From Trachythela sp. YZ-2020 (taxonomy: Eukaryota; Cnidaria; Anthozoa; Malacalcyonacea; Clavulariidae): a DNA stretch of 64,000 nucleotides. Below, piece after piece: positions 1-12,474 of this stretch. The notes beneath the pieces are model-generated. The model worked only from the letters and a program-made list of their open reading frames with translations. It was not told where the DNA came from and made no database searches. The DNA lies in assembly GCA_016169945.1 (NCBI GenBank), contig JADLSH010000057.1, positions 124,001 through 188,000 on the forward strand, written 5' to 3'. Within the stretch, counting starts at the first letter, position 1, and the number at the start of each line of letters is the position of its first letter. The position numbers and the translations under genes are program-made.

Positions 1-249
1 CTGGTCACAAATAAACACGGATCAATGAGTTGTCAGAATATAAAGAACGTGGCACCTGCTTGTAGTGGTGTGGCACCAAAGAGAGTTTCTTGGTACTATA
101 CTGGACCATACTTGGCAGCTTCCAGGATATATTATTTCTTTGATGGAGACACAGGTAGTAACTGGCCAATACATGATCCTTGTGGCCAATATCGCGTAAA
201 TCAAAAGAAAGGAGTTTCCAACCCTGGCGGACAAATCTATCTTCGCTAG
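1..249 (+). CDS. 3' terminal exon of a fibrinogen-like secreted protein (partial, paralogue)
   Basis: The window opens inside a coding exon that reads in frame from base 1 to the stop at 247-249 (82 codons). Its protein matches the last 80 or so residues of the complete gene ending at 12179: both share SMSCQNIKNVA, ACSGVAP, GPYLAAS, HDPCG and the C-terminus GVSNPGGQIYLR. It is therefore the tail of a tandem paralogue whose 5' part lies outside the window. Differences are mostly single substitutions plus a small length change near residues 50-55, and there are no stops, so it looks functional. Cysteines are conserved between the copies. The function of the family is not established from sequence; a secreted, disulphide-bonded extracellular or lectin-like role is inference. 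Confidence 0.85.
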   Translation: MVTNKHGSMSCQNIKNVAPACSGVAPKRVSWYYTGPYLAASRIYYFFDGDTGSNWPIHDPCGQYRVNQKKGVSNPGGQIYLR

Positions 250-560
250 AAGCCAAATCTTTACATCCAGTAGTTTGTTTTATATAACATATACACTTGA
301 TATAACACACAAGTAATCACGACATAGATATAGCTTCTTTGTATAATCTCTAATTTCTAAGACGATATTATTAATACTGCACGTGAAGCGTTTCTATTAT
401 CTGCAACGTAGAAAAACACTTCATAAGAATTAGAAAACCTTTAGCATTGGTGTTAACGTTATATTAGTAATCGTGTTGTAATCGGAAAATAAATTTCCGA
501 ATTTTTTGCAGTTTATTCAGTAATTGAGGCACATCACGCAGCATTAATTTTGTTTGGGGG
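250..560 (+). other. 3' UTR of the upstream paralogue with polyadenylation signal
   Basis: The roughly 180 bases after the stop are nearly identical to the bases after the stop at 12179 (for example AGAAGCCAAATCTTTACAT and the run around TTGATATAACACACAAGTAA). An AATAAA lies at 488-493, equivalent to the AATAAA at 12403-12408. This places the duplication boundary beyond the 3' UTR. Similarity fades after about 540. Confidence 0.7.
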
Positions 561-689
561 AGCTAGTGTCAATTTTAATTTTCTAAAGCAATCTCGTATA
601 CAGTCGTAAGAACATGCAAGGGAATCTCCAGTTGAGTAACCTGGCATTGCAGTTAGTTGACGTCATATTTATTACTTCGTTACCCATCT

Positions 690-1140
690 TCGTTTCCAGG
701 GCTTCTCGGTCCTCTAAGCCCACCGTCTACACACTGAAACCAGAGGCAGAGGACTAGCTAGAATAATGCGATCTTTTTGCGATCTATACTGTCTGGTAAT
801 TTAGTTCTGGGAACAAACCATATCTGATATTTTCTTGGTTGGTAGCTTGTATAATGCCGTATTAATGCAAAAGGATTATTAACACGAACGCAAGTTCATC
901 TGAGCAAACAAACTAAACAGATAGATTGTTTTGACGGATGGTCGATCCGTCGGTGTGCCGCGTTTGTACACAAAGTTCGTCTAGATAAATCATTCTTCTC
1001 TGCCGTCTACAGAATATTTTTGTTACTTTGGTCCTGTATACAAAATTCCCAATATTATGATTTTCGTCCTCATTCAATAATTACTCAATAATCGCTCCTC
1101 AGTTGGGCACCATAACGTCATAGACAGCTGCTATTTACAT
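690..1140 (+). repeat. Dispersed direct repeat, copy 1 (partner at 5225-5590)
   Basis: Blocks such as CTAAGCCC..TACAC.CTGAAACCAGAGG, TAGAATAATGCGATC, TATAATGCCGTATT, AATATTATGATTTTC and CACCATAACGTCATA occur in the same order at 5225-5590 with substitutions and short indels. The two copies lie at different distances from their neighbouring genes, so this is either an old duplicated segment or an unclassified dispersed element. No coding capacity is visible. Confidence 0.65.
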
Positions 1141-2660
1141 TGACATAGTTAAAATTCGGGCAAACCGAACGAAATACACAAGCCTCAACTTGGGGCGCTT
1201 TCCCAATATATCCACGACCTCAAATTCCCAACTATATGTAATCTATTTTAATACCCTTAAACCCTTCTTAATCCAAGACCTAACCTTAACCTAACGGCAG
1301 ACCAAAAACTGAAGTACAACCAATATTGAAACCAATATGTATTAATATGGAATCTACTTTGTTTGTGAATATATCAAGTAAGGAGCTATTCCATTTGGGC
1401 CCCACTCAAATTCTACATTATTTTTAGCAACAAAGTTCTAGCAAATAATTTTCAGCAAATAAATGTCAAATTTTTGTTCTGCGAAACTTCAATATTTATC
1501 GTATATGTACACAAAGTCAAAGTACATTATCTTTTGACTTCCGCTAAGAAAAATTGACAAGTCCTCTTTGTTTGGCATTTTGGCCAATATAAATATTCCT
1601 TTGTGGCTATTGTGCGCGAGAAAAACAAACCTCTCCACTATAAGTGTACTTCAAATCTGTCAGATTTTAAACAAACCAGTTCTCTTTAAAATTCGTAAAT
1701 TCACATACACAGTTTTGTAAATTGAAATCGTATAAATTTGTGAGATTGTTCCCCCCCTCTCATAAAAAAAATGTAACCATATCTTCCTTGCACAGAACCA
1801 GTGCACAGAACTGGTCATTCTAACTGTGGTAAATGTGACTATTAACTAATGAATTCACACCAGGTTAGGGTTAGGACTAGGGTTACGATTAGAGTTAGGA
1901 TCATTATGATTAAAATTCAGGTTGTTAATATGGAATTTGAGCGCTATCTTAAATGGAGTGAACCCGCTGGTGTGGACATATAAAGTATATACATAGCTAC
2001 ATCTGCCAAATTGCATAAGTTAACAAAATGTTCCTCCTATTTCAGCAGTGTAGCCGTGTAGGGATCGTAATTTTTGGATTTCATTCAATACCTTCTTACT
2101 ATACATTATACGACTCACTGATCTCATAATGCGTACGACTACCTGATAATAATAGAGCGATTACGAGCACCGAATTTTCACAGTGCGACCCAAGCTTACA
2201 AAAACAAAAGGGAAAATACATATATTCAGAGATTGAAGCATGACACATAGCCATAGACTTAAACTTAAGGACAAACAACGGCACATAGAACGCTTTAAAG
2301 AAAATGACAAACTCTGGTTTTGTTTCTCGCTTATGTGTTGAAATGTCGTCCATCTCCATAGATCCTTTGATATCGAGTTAACTGGTATTGCTAATATCAA
2401 TGTTAGGACTATAAATCCCTAGCTATGTAGGCGGACTATAGGTACAATTCTGGCTTCTGTGAATTTGTATCAGTAGTAGAGCCACAAAAGTGCAGAAAAA
2501 TGCTTGAGAATAAGTAGATTAGAATATTAAGATATTATATTAAAATTACTTAAGCTCATTACGAAAACAGTTAGAAAATCGCGGTTTTTGTGCAAAGGGT
2601 GGAAAAGTCGGATCAAATCACCATTACTCGGCAAAGTGATCATATACCCTGTGCAACTTT
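1141..2660. other. Intergenic stretch without recognised gene
   Basis: AT-rich DNA with only short reading frames lacking family features. A telomere-like GGTTAGGGTTAGGACTAGGG run lies near 1863-1882 but is too short and degenerate to be a telomeric array. Confidence 0.5.
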
Positions 2661-2671
2661 GGGTTAGATAT

Positions 2672-2785
2672 TCGCTAGACTTGCTCCAACTTTCTCTCTC
2701 ATTGTCTTTCTGTATGAGTTACACTAGAGTGGATCGATACAGAAAGACAATGAAACAGAGACTTGGAGCAAGTCTAGCAAAATTG
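2672..2785. repeat. Short hairpin element (MITE-like)
   Basis: The left arm beginning GCTAGACTTGCTCCAACTTT and continuing through CATTGTCTTTCTGTAT is mirrored by ATACAGAAAGACAATG ... GGAGCAAGTCTAGC. The same arm sequence recurs at 46583-46770 (ACTTGCTCCAAATCTCTCTTT, TCTTTATGTATCGATC), so this is a dispersed family. No coding capacity. Confidence 0.75.
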
Positions 2786-3104
2786 TACCGGTCGATTATT
2801 AATGATGGAAGTAACAGACTAAATATCTTTCAACTCTAGCTCGAGCTCTTTTCTGAGAGTTCCTTGCTAAGTGTTTGCCATAATAATTTTTAGTTGTTTG
2901 TTTTATAGAATATACTGGCGAACACATACACTTTATGTAACACACAAGTATCTTAAAATCGTATGTCATACATTTGGGGGGCTGAACCCCTTGGATATGT
3001 CGAGTGCAATCAAACGATCTTACTCTAGTGTTACTATAAATTTCCAACAAGATGTAAAAAAAACTTAATTGGACATACATAGTCATAGTTCATACAATAC
3101 AATC

Positions 3105-3360
3105 CTTTTAAGCTTAAAAAGATTTCACACTGGATAGGAAAAAGCGACTACGTTTTTCAGAGTTCACACGAATGACACAAGCAGAAGGATTTGGGTGCAA
3201 TAAAATATGGACATAATGAACTTCCACATTAAAAAGATTTCACACTGGATAGGTAAATTTAAAAACAACTAGGTTTTTCAGACAAGTTCACACGAATGAC
3301 GCAAGTAGAAGTACGTCATGGGTACAATGACTGATATCCGACGTGAACTTCCACATTGGG
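3105..3360. repeat. Two-copy tandem repeat of about 125 bp
   Basis: AAAAAGATTTCACACTGGAT, GTTTTTCAGA, GTTCACACGAATGAC and GAACTTCCACATT occur in this order twice, at about 3115-3232 and 3233-3358. The GTTCACACGA word also forms the ends of several inverted-repeat elements elsewhere in the window. Confidence 0.75.
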
Positions 3361-3629
3361 ACAAGAATAAAAATTTTCGAAACTAAAATGAAGTTTGAAC
3401 ATTCACCAATATTCACTAGTTAATATTATCTTTAAGTAGAAATGAGGGTAGCGCAATGACATATGCGAATTTTACGATGACCGTTCTATACATTATTATA
3501 CATAGACATAATCTCCTCGCGGAGGTAATTGGTGCATGTATATTTTATACATGAATACTTGACTTCCTGGCGAGGCAGTCTCTGAGTGCCCTCTCTATAA
3601 TACGGACACCGTCAAAAGTGTCCGTATTG

Positions 3630-4378
3630 AGGCTCGTTCACACGAAGCGATTTGTCTGATCCTAAGTGGCCTTCTGCCAATCGGATCCGTCAGTCTGAAA
3701 TTGTGGTCGAGATAGAACCAGATCTATCGAGTTCGTCTTGGCTGTTTTCGTGGCTATATTGATACCACAGACGTCATCATTTGAAGATGACATTGGCGTA
3801 CAGGAAAGTGCTTTTCCCCTATATTAACTATGGTTGAGTGTATCATTGAAGATGACATTGACGTACGGGAAACCAGGGAAAGTGCTACATGTTTGCGAAT
3901 AACAATGCTTTCTTACAATAACAAATTGCAAATAACAATTCTTTTTCTGGAGTGAAAAAGAAAGACATTTTGGCAAGAATGGACATAGCTACCCAGTATT
4001 TAATACTCTAGTCTCTAGTGTTATGTTTGCACATCCCCCCCCCCCCCTCCCCCCACAACAGTTGAGTTCAGTGCTGACAAACGAGGGGCAAATCACTCCT
4101 AAAAAGTGTATGTGATTAAAAAAGGATTTTTTTTGTGATTTTATTTCGATTTTTTTGACATTTTTCTATATTTTTGTGATTTGTCTATTTTTTGTGATTT
4201 TTTCTGATTTTTTTCGTGATTTTTTTGTGATTTTTTTGTGATTTTTTTTGTGATTTTTCTGAAGGTGTACGAGATTTAAATCAGTGATTTGCCCCTTGCT
4301 GACAAACACGGGTAAAATCGGATCGTCCATGGATCGTCTGAACAGGCGTCCGATGATCGGATCATGTGCACGAGCCTT
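3630..4378. mobile_element. Possible non-autonomous DNA element with GTTCACACGA-type ends
   Basis: The left end AGGCTCGTTCACACGA (about 3631) is loosely mirrored by the right end TGTGCACGAGCCT near 4366-4378, with further paired GATCCGA/TCGGATC words inside. It encloses a poly-C run (about 4036-4050) and a T-rich simple repeat. The target duplication was not resolved. Confidence 0.4.
4110..4262. repeat. T-rich simple repeat (GTGATTTTTT)n
   Basis: Irregular repeats of GTGATTTTTT and variants fill this stretch. It is low-complexity sequence with no gene. Confidence 0.75.
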
Positions 4379-4768
4379 TAGACAGATGCCCTTATAGCTA
4401 GCTCCCTAATGTTCCTTCGGAGTTCAAGTCTAAAACAATGTTTGACCCTAGCTATTGGCTGCAGTTTAGCAATTTCTAATAATATTCTGTCACGATGAGG
4501 TCGCTGCGCACTAAGATGCGTTAAGTATTTCCTTTACGTAATATACAGGATGTTTTTGCAGTCTTGAGTCTGCTATGAAGTCATGTCCGACAATTCCTAC
4601 GCACGCTACGTTTACACTAAAGCTACTTCAGTAAGGACAATTTGCATACAATCAAGTTCCTATACAGTAGGATATATATTCACTAGAACTGATGAAGACG
4701 CTTCACTTGGTCTCAGACATCCTTACAAGAAGCAACAAGAAGAAACACTCAGAGAAGCGAAATTTGAA

Positions 4769-7700
4769 ATGATTTCTCTACGATCTGGACTTCGAGTTCT
4801 TGTTCTCCTGCTGATATCTGCGCTATGGTTGACATCTACTGAAGCGGTAATTGAAAATAATAGGTTAACATTTTAATAATAATGCTAATTACAAATGCAA
4901 TTTCAAATCTTTACCACATTTTTTATCTACTTCATGGGGGAGGGGGGAATGGTGGTATTTGCAATACCCTCCCCGTACGATATTTTATAGTCCTTTTATA
5001 GTACTTGGTCTCCTGATTTTCATATTAAAGTTGATGAGCATGGCTATGAAATATGTATTAAACTAGGAGTTACTATCGCAAGGAAAGTGCTGCTGGCATC
5101 AACACCATGCCACATTTTAAAGGCGGCCTCTCTGCATGACACCGCGTTTTGGCAAACTCGCGCATAAAAATCACTATATTCTCGGATAAGTCGCGGAGTC
5201 TTGAGAACAAGGATATACCTGATTTCAATAAACTCGTCCCTAAGCCCCTATACATCTACACGCCGAAACCAGAGGAACTAGTTAGAATAATGCGATCAAT
5301 ACTGGCGATGTTATATAATGCCGTATTTATGCAAAAGCCTGATCTTCTATCAAAACAAACTAACACAAATAGTCTGTCTTGAAGGATGATTCCTAGATAC
5401 ACAGGTGGATCAACCTTCTCTAGTATAAATTGGCGCTATATAGCAATGAGAATGTTTCCGTCTATAGAATATTTTTTGTACTTTGGTCCAGTAAAGTTCT
5501 CAATATTATGATTTTCTTCCTTATTCAATAATTATTCAAAAATTGTTCCAAAGTATAGGCACCATAACGTCATAAACAGCTGGTATTTCCATAGTTACTT
5601 GTTGAAGCACTCTATAGGGGTCGAAATTAGCTCATCATGCGACTCATTTAAAACAATATTAACAGGAATAAAACCGTTATGTGAAGTAAGGACTAAAGAC
5701 TTAACATAAAAAAATATCCTAAAATTCATTAACCTATACACATATACAGACCATTTCAGAATTATCCAATAAGACTTGTGTTTAAAAGTCATGTCCAAGA
5801 TTATATTGGAGTTTTTAATATTTCACTGGGGAATCGTTTTTACCCAAGTACTTAGGAAACGTATACATAACGGTCAACATTAAACCATTTCCATAAAATT
5901 GGTTAGGAGTTGCTCGCATTAAAGTATCTATTAAGTCACTATATTAATGTATAATTAAGTATTAGTTAACATAAATTAAGTTGAAATAGAAACGTAGATC
6001 TACTGAAGACAAAGATGAAGACATGAAGTGTTAAATATTGAACTCTATATCGTTATAACTTACATAACCAAACAAGAAATGAAAATTTGTTTCTTTCATT
6101 TTAGCTGCCTGTTTGTCACAAGGAGAATGCAGGAATTCGTAAACTGTATCGCAAAGTTTCAGGCGATGATGGCGTTGTGGTCTGCGTTAAAAACAGCGGT
6201 CGATATGTGTGGAAGTTCCTCGATGGTATGAGACTGGTCATCATAAGCATGGTGGTTGTGTACAATAATATAAATGACTACCCTGTCTTCTTCCTAACAC
6301 GTGTTTACTATATGTATCCACGTCAGAATACATCCGTTTTTAAAGTTCATATTTTTAACCGATTCATAACTAAACTCATGATTTGAGGGCCACTGAAAAT
6401 TTAAACTCGATAACACTCTATGAACATAGTGATAGGTAATAATATTGCACTAGGACGAAGGAATATATTAAGTGATTGGTACTAATTATTTGATTATTTG
6501 CAAAAGAGTTAATGGAAGCGCACAAAACCAAAGCCATGCATTCTTGATCATAAAATATAGGTTCGCTCTTTTTTATAATATTCAAAGCGTCTGCCTTCCC
6601 AAAGAAGAGTTTCGGAATTTCCACCACATTAATAAACCAGAAAAACTTTACATTTATCCTCCGTTTCAAATGTAAGACTTTCTTTCTTATAAATCGTCTT
6701 TACATGTATTCACATAATTTCAGGTTCCTCTACACTTGGTGAGAAATTCAATCCAGCAAAAGATTGTTCTGATATAGTAGACAATCTTCCCGGAGCAAAA
6801 GATGATTTTTATTGGCTCAAACTTGGCCAACAAGGCCTTTCAAAGGTAGGAAATCTTCAAATAATCATCATAGAACAGCAGATCATTTATATTTGTGTAA
6901 AAAATCAACCCTCCACCTAACTATAATGATATACAAGTAAGCCACTATTTTAGAAGTCATTATCGCTGGGAGTGCTGCCTGAAATACCAAGGAACGCCCA
7001 GAGAAGACTTGAAATTGATGCAAATGCAACAGCCAAACGGCATGGGAACATAACTGTTTTCTGACTGGCAAATGTTTAATTTTTGAGAAAATTGAAACGG
7101 TTGAGCAAATATCATCTGTACCACAATAGTCTATCTATTAATCAATCAGACAATTAGTCAATGATGAATCTATCTATCCCCCCATACATCAATGATCGCT
7201 AATTCTTCAATCCCTAGGGGTGGTGTGATACACATACAGATGGCGGGGGGTTTCTGTTGATCGCAATGAATGACAGTCCAGTCACATGGAACGTACCTTC
7301 CAATGACACTCCAGTGGATCCACTGGGACCTCCTCATTGGTCCAGCAAGTTTGGTGACGTCAACGTACAAGATTTTGCAATTCAAATTTCAACCACAAAG
7401 AATTTTAAAGACACGAAGGCACATTGGTGAGTTTGGTAGCATGAAACAATCTATTGTGTCAATATTGTGAAAAATCAAGTAGAGGGTTTAGAAGAAACCA
7501 AAGTCAGCAAAAGCAAATCACACCAATACCATACCATACTACACCATACCATACCATACTACACCATCCCATATATAACCATACCATACCATACTATGCC
7601 TTACCAAACCATACCAAGCATAACCATATCTACCCTACCATACCATATCATATCATATCATATCATACCATACCATACCATACCATACCATACCATACCA

Positions 7701-10700
7701 TACCATACCATACCATACCATACCATACCATACCATACCATACCATACCATACCATACCATACCATACCATACCATACCATACCATACCATACCATACCA
7801 TACCATAACATACCATACCATACCATACCAAGCATAACCATATCTACCCTACCATACCATACCCACTATATCATACCTACCATACTATCCTACTATGCCA
7901 TACCACGCCGTACCGTATCGTACCATACCAATCCATTTCAGTCCATTCCACAATATACCATACCATCCACACATACTTTTCAATTTGTGTAAAGGTCTTA
8001 CAGATTAAAAATAAACCGTGCTCTTGCCAATCTGTTTGGTGTTGGAAGTGGTGGCTGTACAGACTTTCATTCAGGGATTGGAAATGTGTCTTATGTCAAA
8101 GATATTCTTACTGAGACTGTAGTCAGTACAAATTTCAATTGTTCAAAATTTGGAGCGGATGGCAACCTGGGATGGGTAACTATCATAGTACACTGTATAA
8201 GAAGCACGATTTTTAAAACTTCCTGTCTAAACTAAAAAGATTACTATTTTGTTGTTTAGTCAATAATCCTGGTAAAATTCACATAGCCCCCATTTCTATT
8301 TTGTAAAGTAAATATAATAATTACATGTCTAATAACAATCGATTAATAGAAGTTTACGCTATTATTTTCCAAAGCATGAAAAGGTTTTTAGCAACGATTT
8401 GGCTTTATTGATAAAATTCATATTATTTTTCAGGAAAGGATGAATTACTGTCTTAGAAACAAATGTCCACAAGGTTATGCATATTTAAAAGGAGTTCCTT
8501 TCAGACTTGATAATCATGGATCTTTTAGGTAAACAGAATCGCCATATAGACGCTCGGTACCGCCCATTCTCTCAAACGATAGACTGGGTTTCGGGCTTTT
8601 ATCCGTCTACCTAGTAAAGCTGTTAGACTGATTGTTTTGTTGACTTGTTGCACACTTATACATTTTACATGAAAGCGGGGTATTTTCTGAATGTTAGACT
8701 TCATAATTTGGATATTATTGAGTGGGTATATCACCTGAAAAAGGAGTGAAAGCTAGTATGGAAAATTATTTGATGCTGTCAAAAAATTTAAAATGTGCCA
8801 GAAGATGTCATCACATTCATCAAATATAATTAGGAAGGTCTTAACTTACACCATGCATATATTACATTTTCAGTTATAGTGCAAGTTCAGAGTTTTCAGG
8901 TATCACACACGATGCTACAGCCTCTGTTGGTTGCGATGCTCGCAAGGTTTGACAATTTGTTACTTGATTTTGTTTTATCATGTGTTCCGTTAGTTATAAA
9001 ACCTCTTTTAACATGCCAACGACACCACAGTAGATTTGTCTGGGTCCAATCTTGCCGCCATTAGCTTCATGGTTTATGCATAACAGATGCTTTATCTATT
9101 CCTAGTTTTGCGATAAGGCTATTTGACCGTTATTCTCTTTTCGCATGATATATATTCTCTTCTAAAACAGGTAACAACTAAGTTATCAGAATTGAGTAAT
9201 TTTTCATATTACCCAGACTGCTGAGTTGGTCAACGTCACACCAGAATTTTTGAAGTCAGAAATTTCAGCGAACCTGGGGTGTCCTTTATAACAATTTTTG
9301 CACTTTAATCTGCCCCCAAATCTCTAATATATTCTATTTACCTTCTATTTGGTCACTTTTGTGAACCCTAAACTGCCTCTTTATGCGCACATGGGAACTG
9401 TTTTGTTCACCCTAACCTAGATTATACACCTAGATTGCATTATTCGGGTGCGGTAAACTGTAAACTACCCTATGCAGCAGATTTTAATGGTTATGGACTG
9501 AGTTTTGCCAAGTAGTTTACGATAAGTTATTAATTCTTTTACAATGCTTATCTTTAGTGTTGCGCATGTTTTGGTCCTAAAGGTGGAAGAGGTCATTATT
9601 GCAGCAGAAAATGTAAAGCAGTTAATGGTGGAACTATCCTAACAGGTCAAGTTTACGTCTGGTATTGGATCAGAACACGAATGCCCAGACGAGTGTGGAA
9701 AAGATGTATGGAGTTTAAGATGAAGACAGAATCTGGGAAATTTGAAACGTATTATATTGATAGAAAGACCGGTACTGCTCATAAGGTATTGTGTGGGAAA
9801 TTTTATGGTAAAGTCTAAAGATAGTAATTTAGCCAAAAATAGAAAAAAATAATAAATTTGATTTAGATTAAACGACATTTACATAGAAAATTCAGTATTA
9901 GAAGACCACATTACAGAATATATTCATGTTGAAGAAGAAGTGAAAAAACGAGAATACAGTAAAATATGTAATTAAGTTTGAAGTAAAATGTAGAAATACT
10001 CTGAATATCTGGTGTCAGGCATGTACATGCAGATTAGAGCATGTTAGAGAAACGCTCGTTGAGATGATGGAGTTGAGGGGTGCAAACGGTTGGGAAGCGA
10101 AACGCATTTCTTGTCTTTTGCGGTTATCGTTACTCCGGAACTGGAACAGAAGTCTCGCATTTTCATAACAGATTGCCACTGTTAAAGTGCCTGGCAACAG
10201 GTTGTTTAGCATCGTTGTTGATGAAACCACAACAATGTTCACAAAACTTTCCCTCAAACATCTTCCAGTTTCTCCAATGTAAACTTTTACATGCCACATT
10301 TGGATACACGGTAAATGAGATGGAAGGAGATGCACGGACCGAAATAGTGGTTGGGTATCTGCTTCTCGGCACCGCCAACTGAAACCCAAGAAATCATAAA
10401 AAGTACAAAAGATTTGTAAGAAATTAAATCCGTTCTTTTACAGGGTACATGTTCAGAACAGTTTCAGACATTCTTGAATGAAGGTGTAAGTAACTCACTT
10501 TTTTATACTTTTATGTTTTATCTGCATTAAAATATTTTGCAAAAGACTAGTTTCTCATTTATGTTACTGTTTAATCTAAACTCCGCATGCACAATCCCGG
10601 CTTAGTTCACGAATGATTAGTGATTAATTGTTAACTTTTTCAGACACTTTTGGTGAAAGACAAAAAAAGTCTCAACAATCTCCCTCCAGTGCCTGGACTG

Positions 10701-12179
10701 CTCTCATATCGTGAAGACAACGAAAAACTTTATGTGAACAAAGGAAATAGATGGGATGCCGTCGGCAGCGAGAAAGAGGTGAGTCAGTTTGAGATATGTC
10801 CTGTTAAAAATCCAATAAAACCAAGATAGGATCGTGAAAAACCCTAACCCGATAAAAGGGAGTTTTAAGAGTGGGAAAGAGCCTGAAAAAGTGGTCTGCA
10901 AGGTCAGCAATGGGAACGACAATACTTAAACTCGAACGTTTCTGCTATAATAGACACTTGATGGCTGGCAATGGAAAACTGCTTATAAAATGGATTACAT
11001 TGTCCGCCTCGATTTCAAGCTATTGTTTCGTGTGCACTCAAGCAAGTTCGGGAAGTGTCTATTTCGTTTCCTAAGGACGCTATCCGGCTCGAACATTTCG
11101 TATTATCATAAAATGTTTATAATATACGGTTGTGTTGTCCTATGGTATTACAGTTGTATAACAAAGGTATTACAGTTTCAACATAAACGACACCTTACGA
11201 AAACCTACGAATAAGCAGCTTCACATGAGTTACAACGGCAAAATTACTAATATATTCTATTTAGCTTGTGCTGTTAATGCGCGTATTTAAATACTTTCAG
11301 ATTAAACATCTCCAACAGAATTTACGAAACAAAAACTCTCAACAAGATGTCCGAGTCCAAAACCTGGAGAAAAATATAAATACAAAGTTGCAAAGTCTTG
11401 AAGACAAGTTGAAAAAGATTGAAACAGAATTGAACGGTAAGTCCAAGCAGACTCTACTGAACAACATGTTACCTTATCACTGAATATTCCGAAACTATCC
11501 GCAAACATCAAATTGGTTTTGTTATAAAGTTATTCTATTATTCTATATATTTTCAGCCGAGCCAGGTTCAAAATTAAACCCAGGACATTCCTGTAAAGAT
11601 ATCCTAGCACATAAATTCGCAGTTTCAGGAATTTACTGGATTAAACCTGCATTTCAAGTTTACTGTGACATGGAAACTCACGGGGGAGGCTGGACCTTGG
11701 TTTACAGCTACACCTTTACAAATTACAACAGTTTTAGCTCAGGAAGCAATGCCGTAACCCCCCGTCCAAACTGGCCTGCCAGCAGCGCCAATGTCCCAAT
11801 CTCAACCACTCCTCCACTCAGTGAGTCATCACGTGGGGCTGTAGACTGGAATCTTTGGAAGAACATTGGGCAAGAGATAATGATTAAGTCAAATATCAAT
11901 GATTGGATTGTGTGTCAACCAAATGTTGGAAGTTTGGTCACAAAGAAAGAGGGATCAATGAGTTGTCAGAATATAAAGAACGTGGCAACAGCTTGTAGTG
12001 GTGTGGCACCAAATAGAGTTGTTTGGCACGCTTTCGGACCGTACTTGGCAGCTTCCTCTTTATATTATTTTTTTAGTGGAAACACAGGTCACTGGCCAGT
12101 ACATGATCCTTGTGGCAAATATGGCCAAAATCACAAGAAAGGAGTTTCCAACCCTGGCGGACAAATCTATCTTCGCTAG
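4769..12179 (+). CDS. Secreted protein with two fibrinogen-like (GGWT-type) modules and a coiled coil; 12 exons
   Basis: Exons: 4769-4846, 6105-6225, 6724-6845, 7218-7426, 7995-8175, 8434-8528, 8874-8946, 9558-9785, 10444-10485, 10644-10778, 11301-11436, 11557-12179. They sum to 2043 nt and stay in phase (680 residues). Exon 1 is a classic signal peptide (MISLRSGLRVLVLLLISALW..). Exon 2 carries two Cys in a short module (VVVCVKNSGRYVWKFLDG). Exons 3-4 hold a first module start (AKDCSDIV..YWLKL, then CDTHTDGGGFLLI). Exons 5-8 add Cys-rich sequence and a basic segment (RTRMPRRVWKRC). Exon 10 resembles a collagen-trimerisation-like stretch (GLLSYREDNEKLYV). Exon 11 is coiled coil. Exon 12 is a second module (HSCKDIL..IYWIKP, YCDMETHGGGWTLV). 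GGGWTLV is typical of the fibrinogen C-terminal fold. A secreted multimer is inference. Confidence 0.82.
5225..5590 (+). repeat. Dispersed direct repeat, copy 2 (partner at 690-1140)
   Basis: Shares the ordered blocks described for 690-1140, here in intron 1 of the fibrinogen-like gene. The ends of the unit are not sharply defined. Confidence 0.65.
7527..7945. repeat. (TACCA)n pentanucleotide microsatellite
   Basis: A long run of ATACC/TACCA units, nearly pure between about 7655 and 7830 with variant units on both sides, lies in intron 4 of the fibrinogen-like gene. Because 5 is prime to 3, all frames stay open and give artefactual HTIPY-type translations on one strand and GMVWY-type on the other. 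Confidence 0.97.
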
Positions 12180-12410
12180 AAGCCAAATCTTTACATTCAG
12201 TAGTTTGTTTTATATAACATATACACTTGATATAACACACAAGTAATCACGACATAGATATAGCTTCTTTATATAATCTTTAATTTCTAAGACGATATTG
12301 TTAATACTGCACGTAAAGCGTTGTCCTCAACGCAGAAAAAAACACTTCATAAGAAATAGAAAACATTTAGCATTGGTGTTAACTTTGTATAAGTAATTGG
12401 GAAATAAACT
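12180..12410 (+). other. 3' UTR and polyadenylation signal of the fibrinogen-like gene
   Basis: AATAAA at 12403-12408, 224 bases after the stop. Nearly the whole segment is duplicated at 250-493 downstream of the upstream paralogue. Confidence 0.7.
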
Positions 12411-12474
12411 TCAATTTTTACATTTATTTGAGTCATCCAGGTACGTCACGCAGCATTAATTTTGATAAGCAAAT

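Noticed and set aside
1860..1885. Telomeric repeat
   Set aside because: Only a few degenerate TTAGGG-like units; a similar short run is the centre of the 111-bp MITE.
7454..7841. Long repetitive frames reading HTIPY or GMVWY
   Set aside because: They are translations of the (TACCA)n microsatellite inside an intron; all frames stay open by arithmetic.
10015..10389. Overlapping 100 to 124-codon frames on both strands
   Set aside because: They lie in an intron of the fibrinogen-like gene; the DNA (IGETGRCLRE-type words) could be a scrap of a Penelope-like or LINE coding region, but the match is too short to call.
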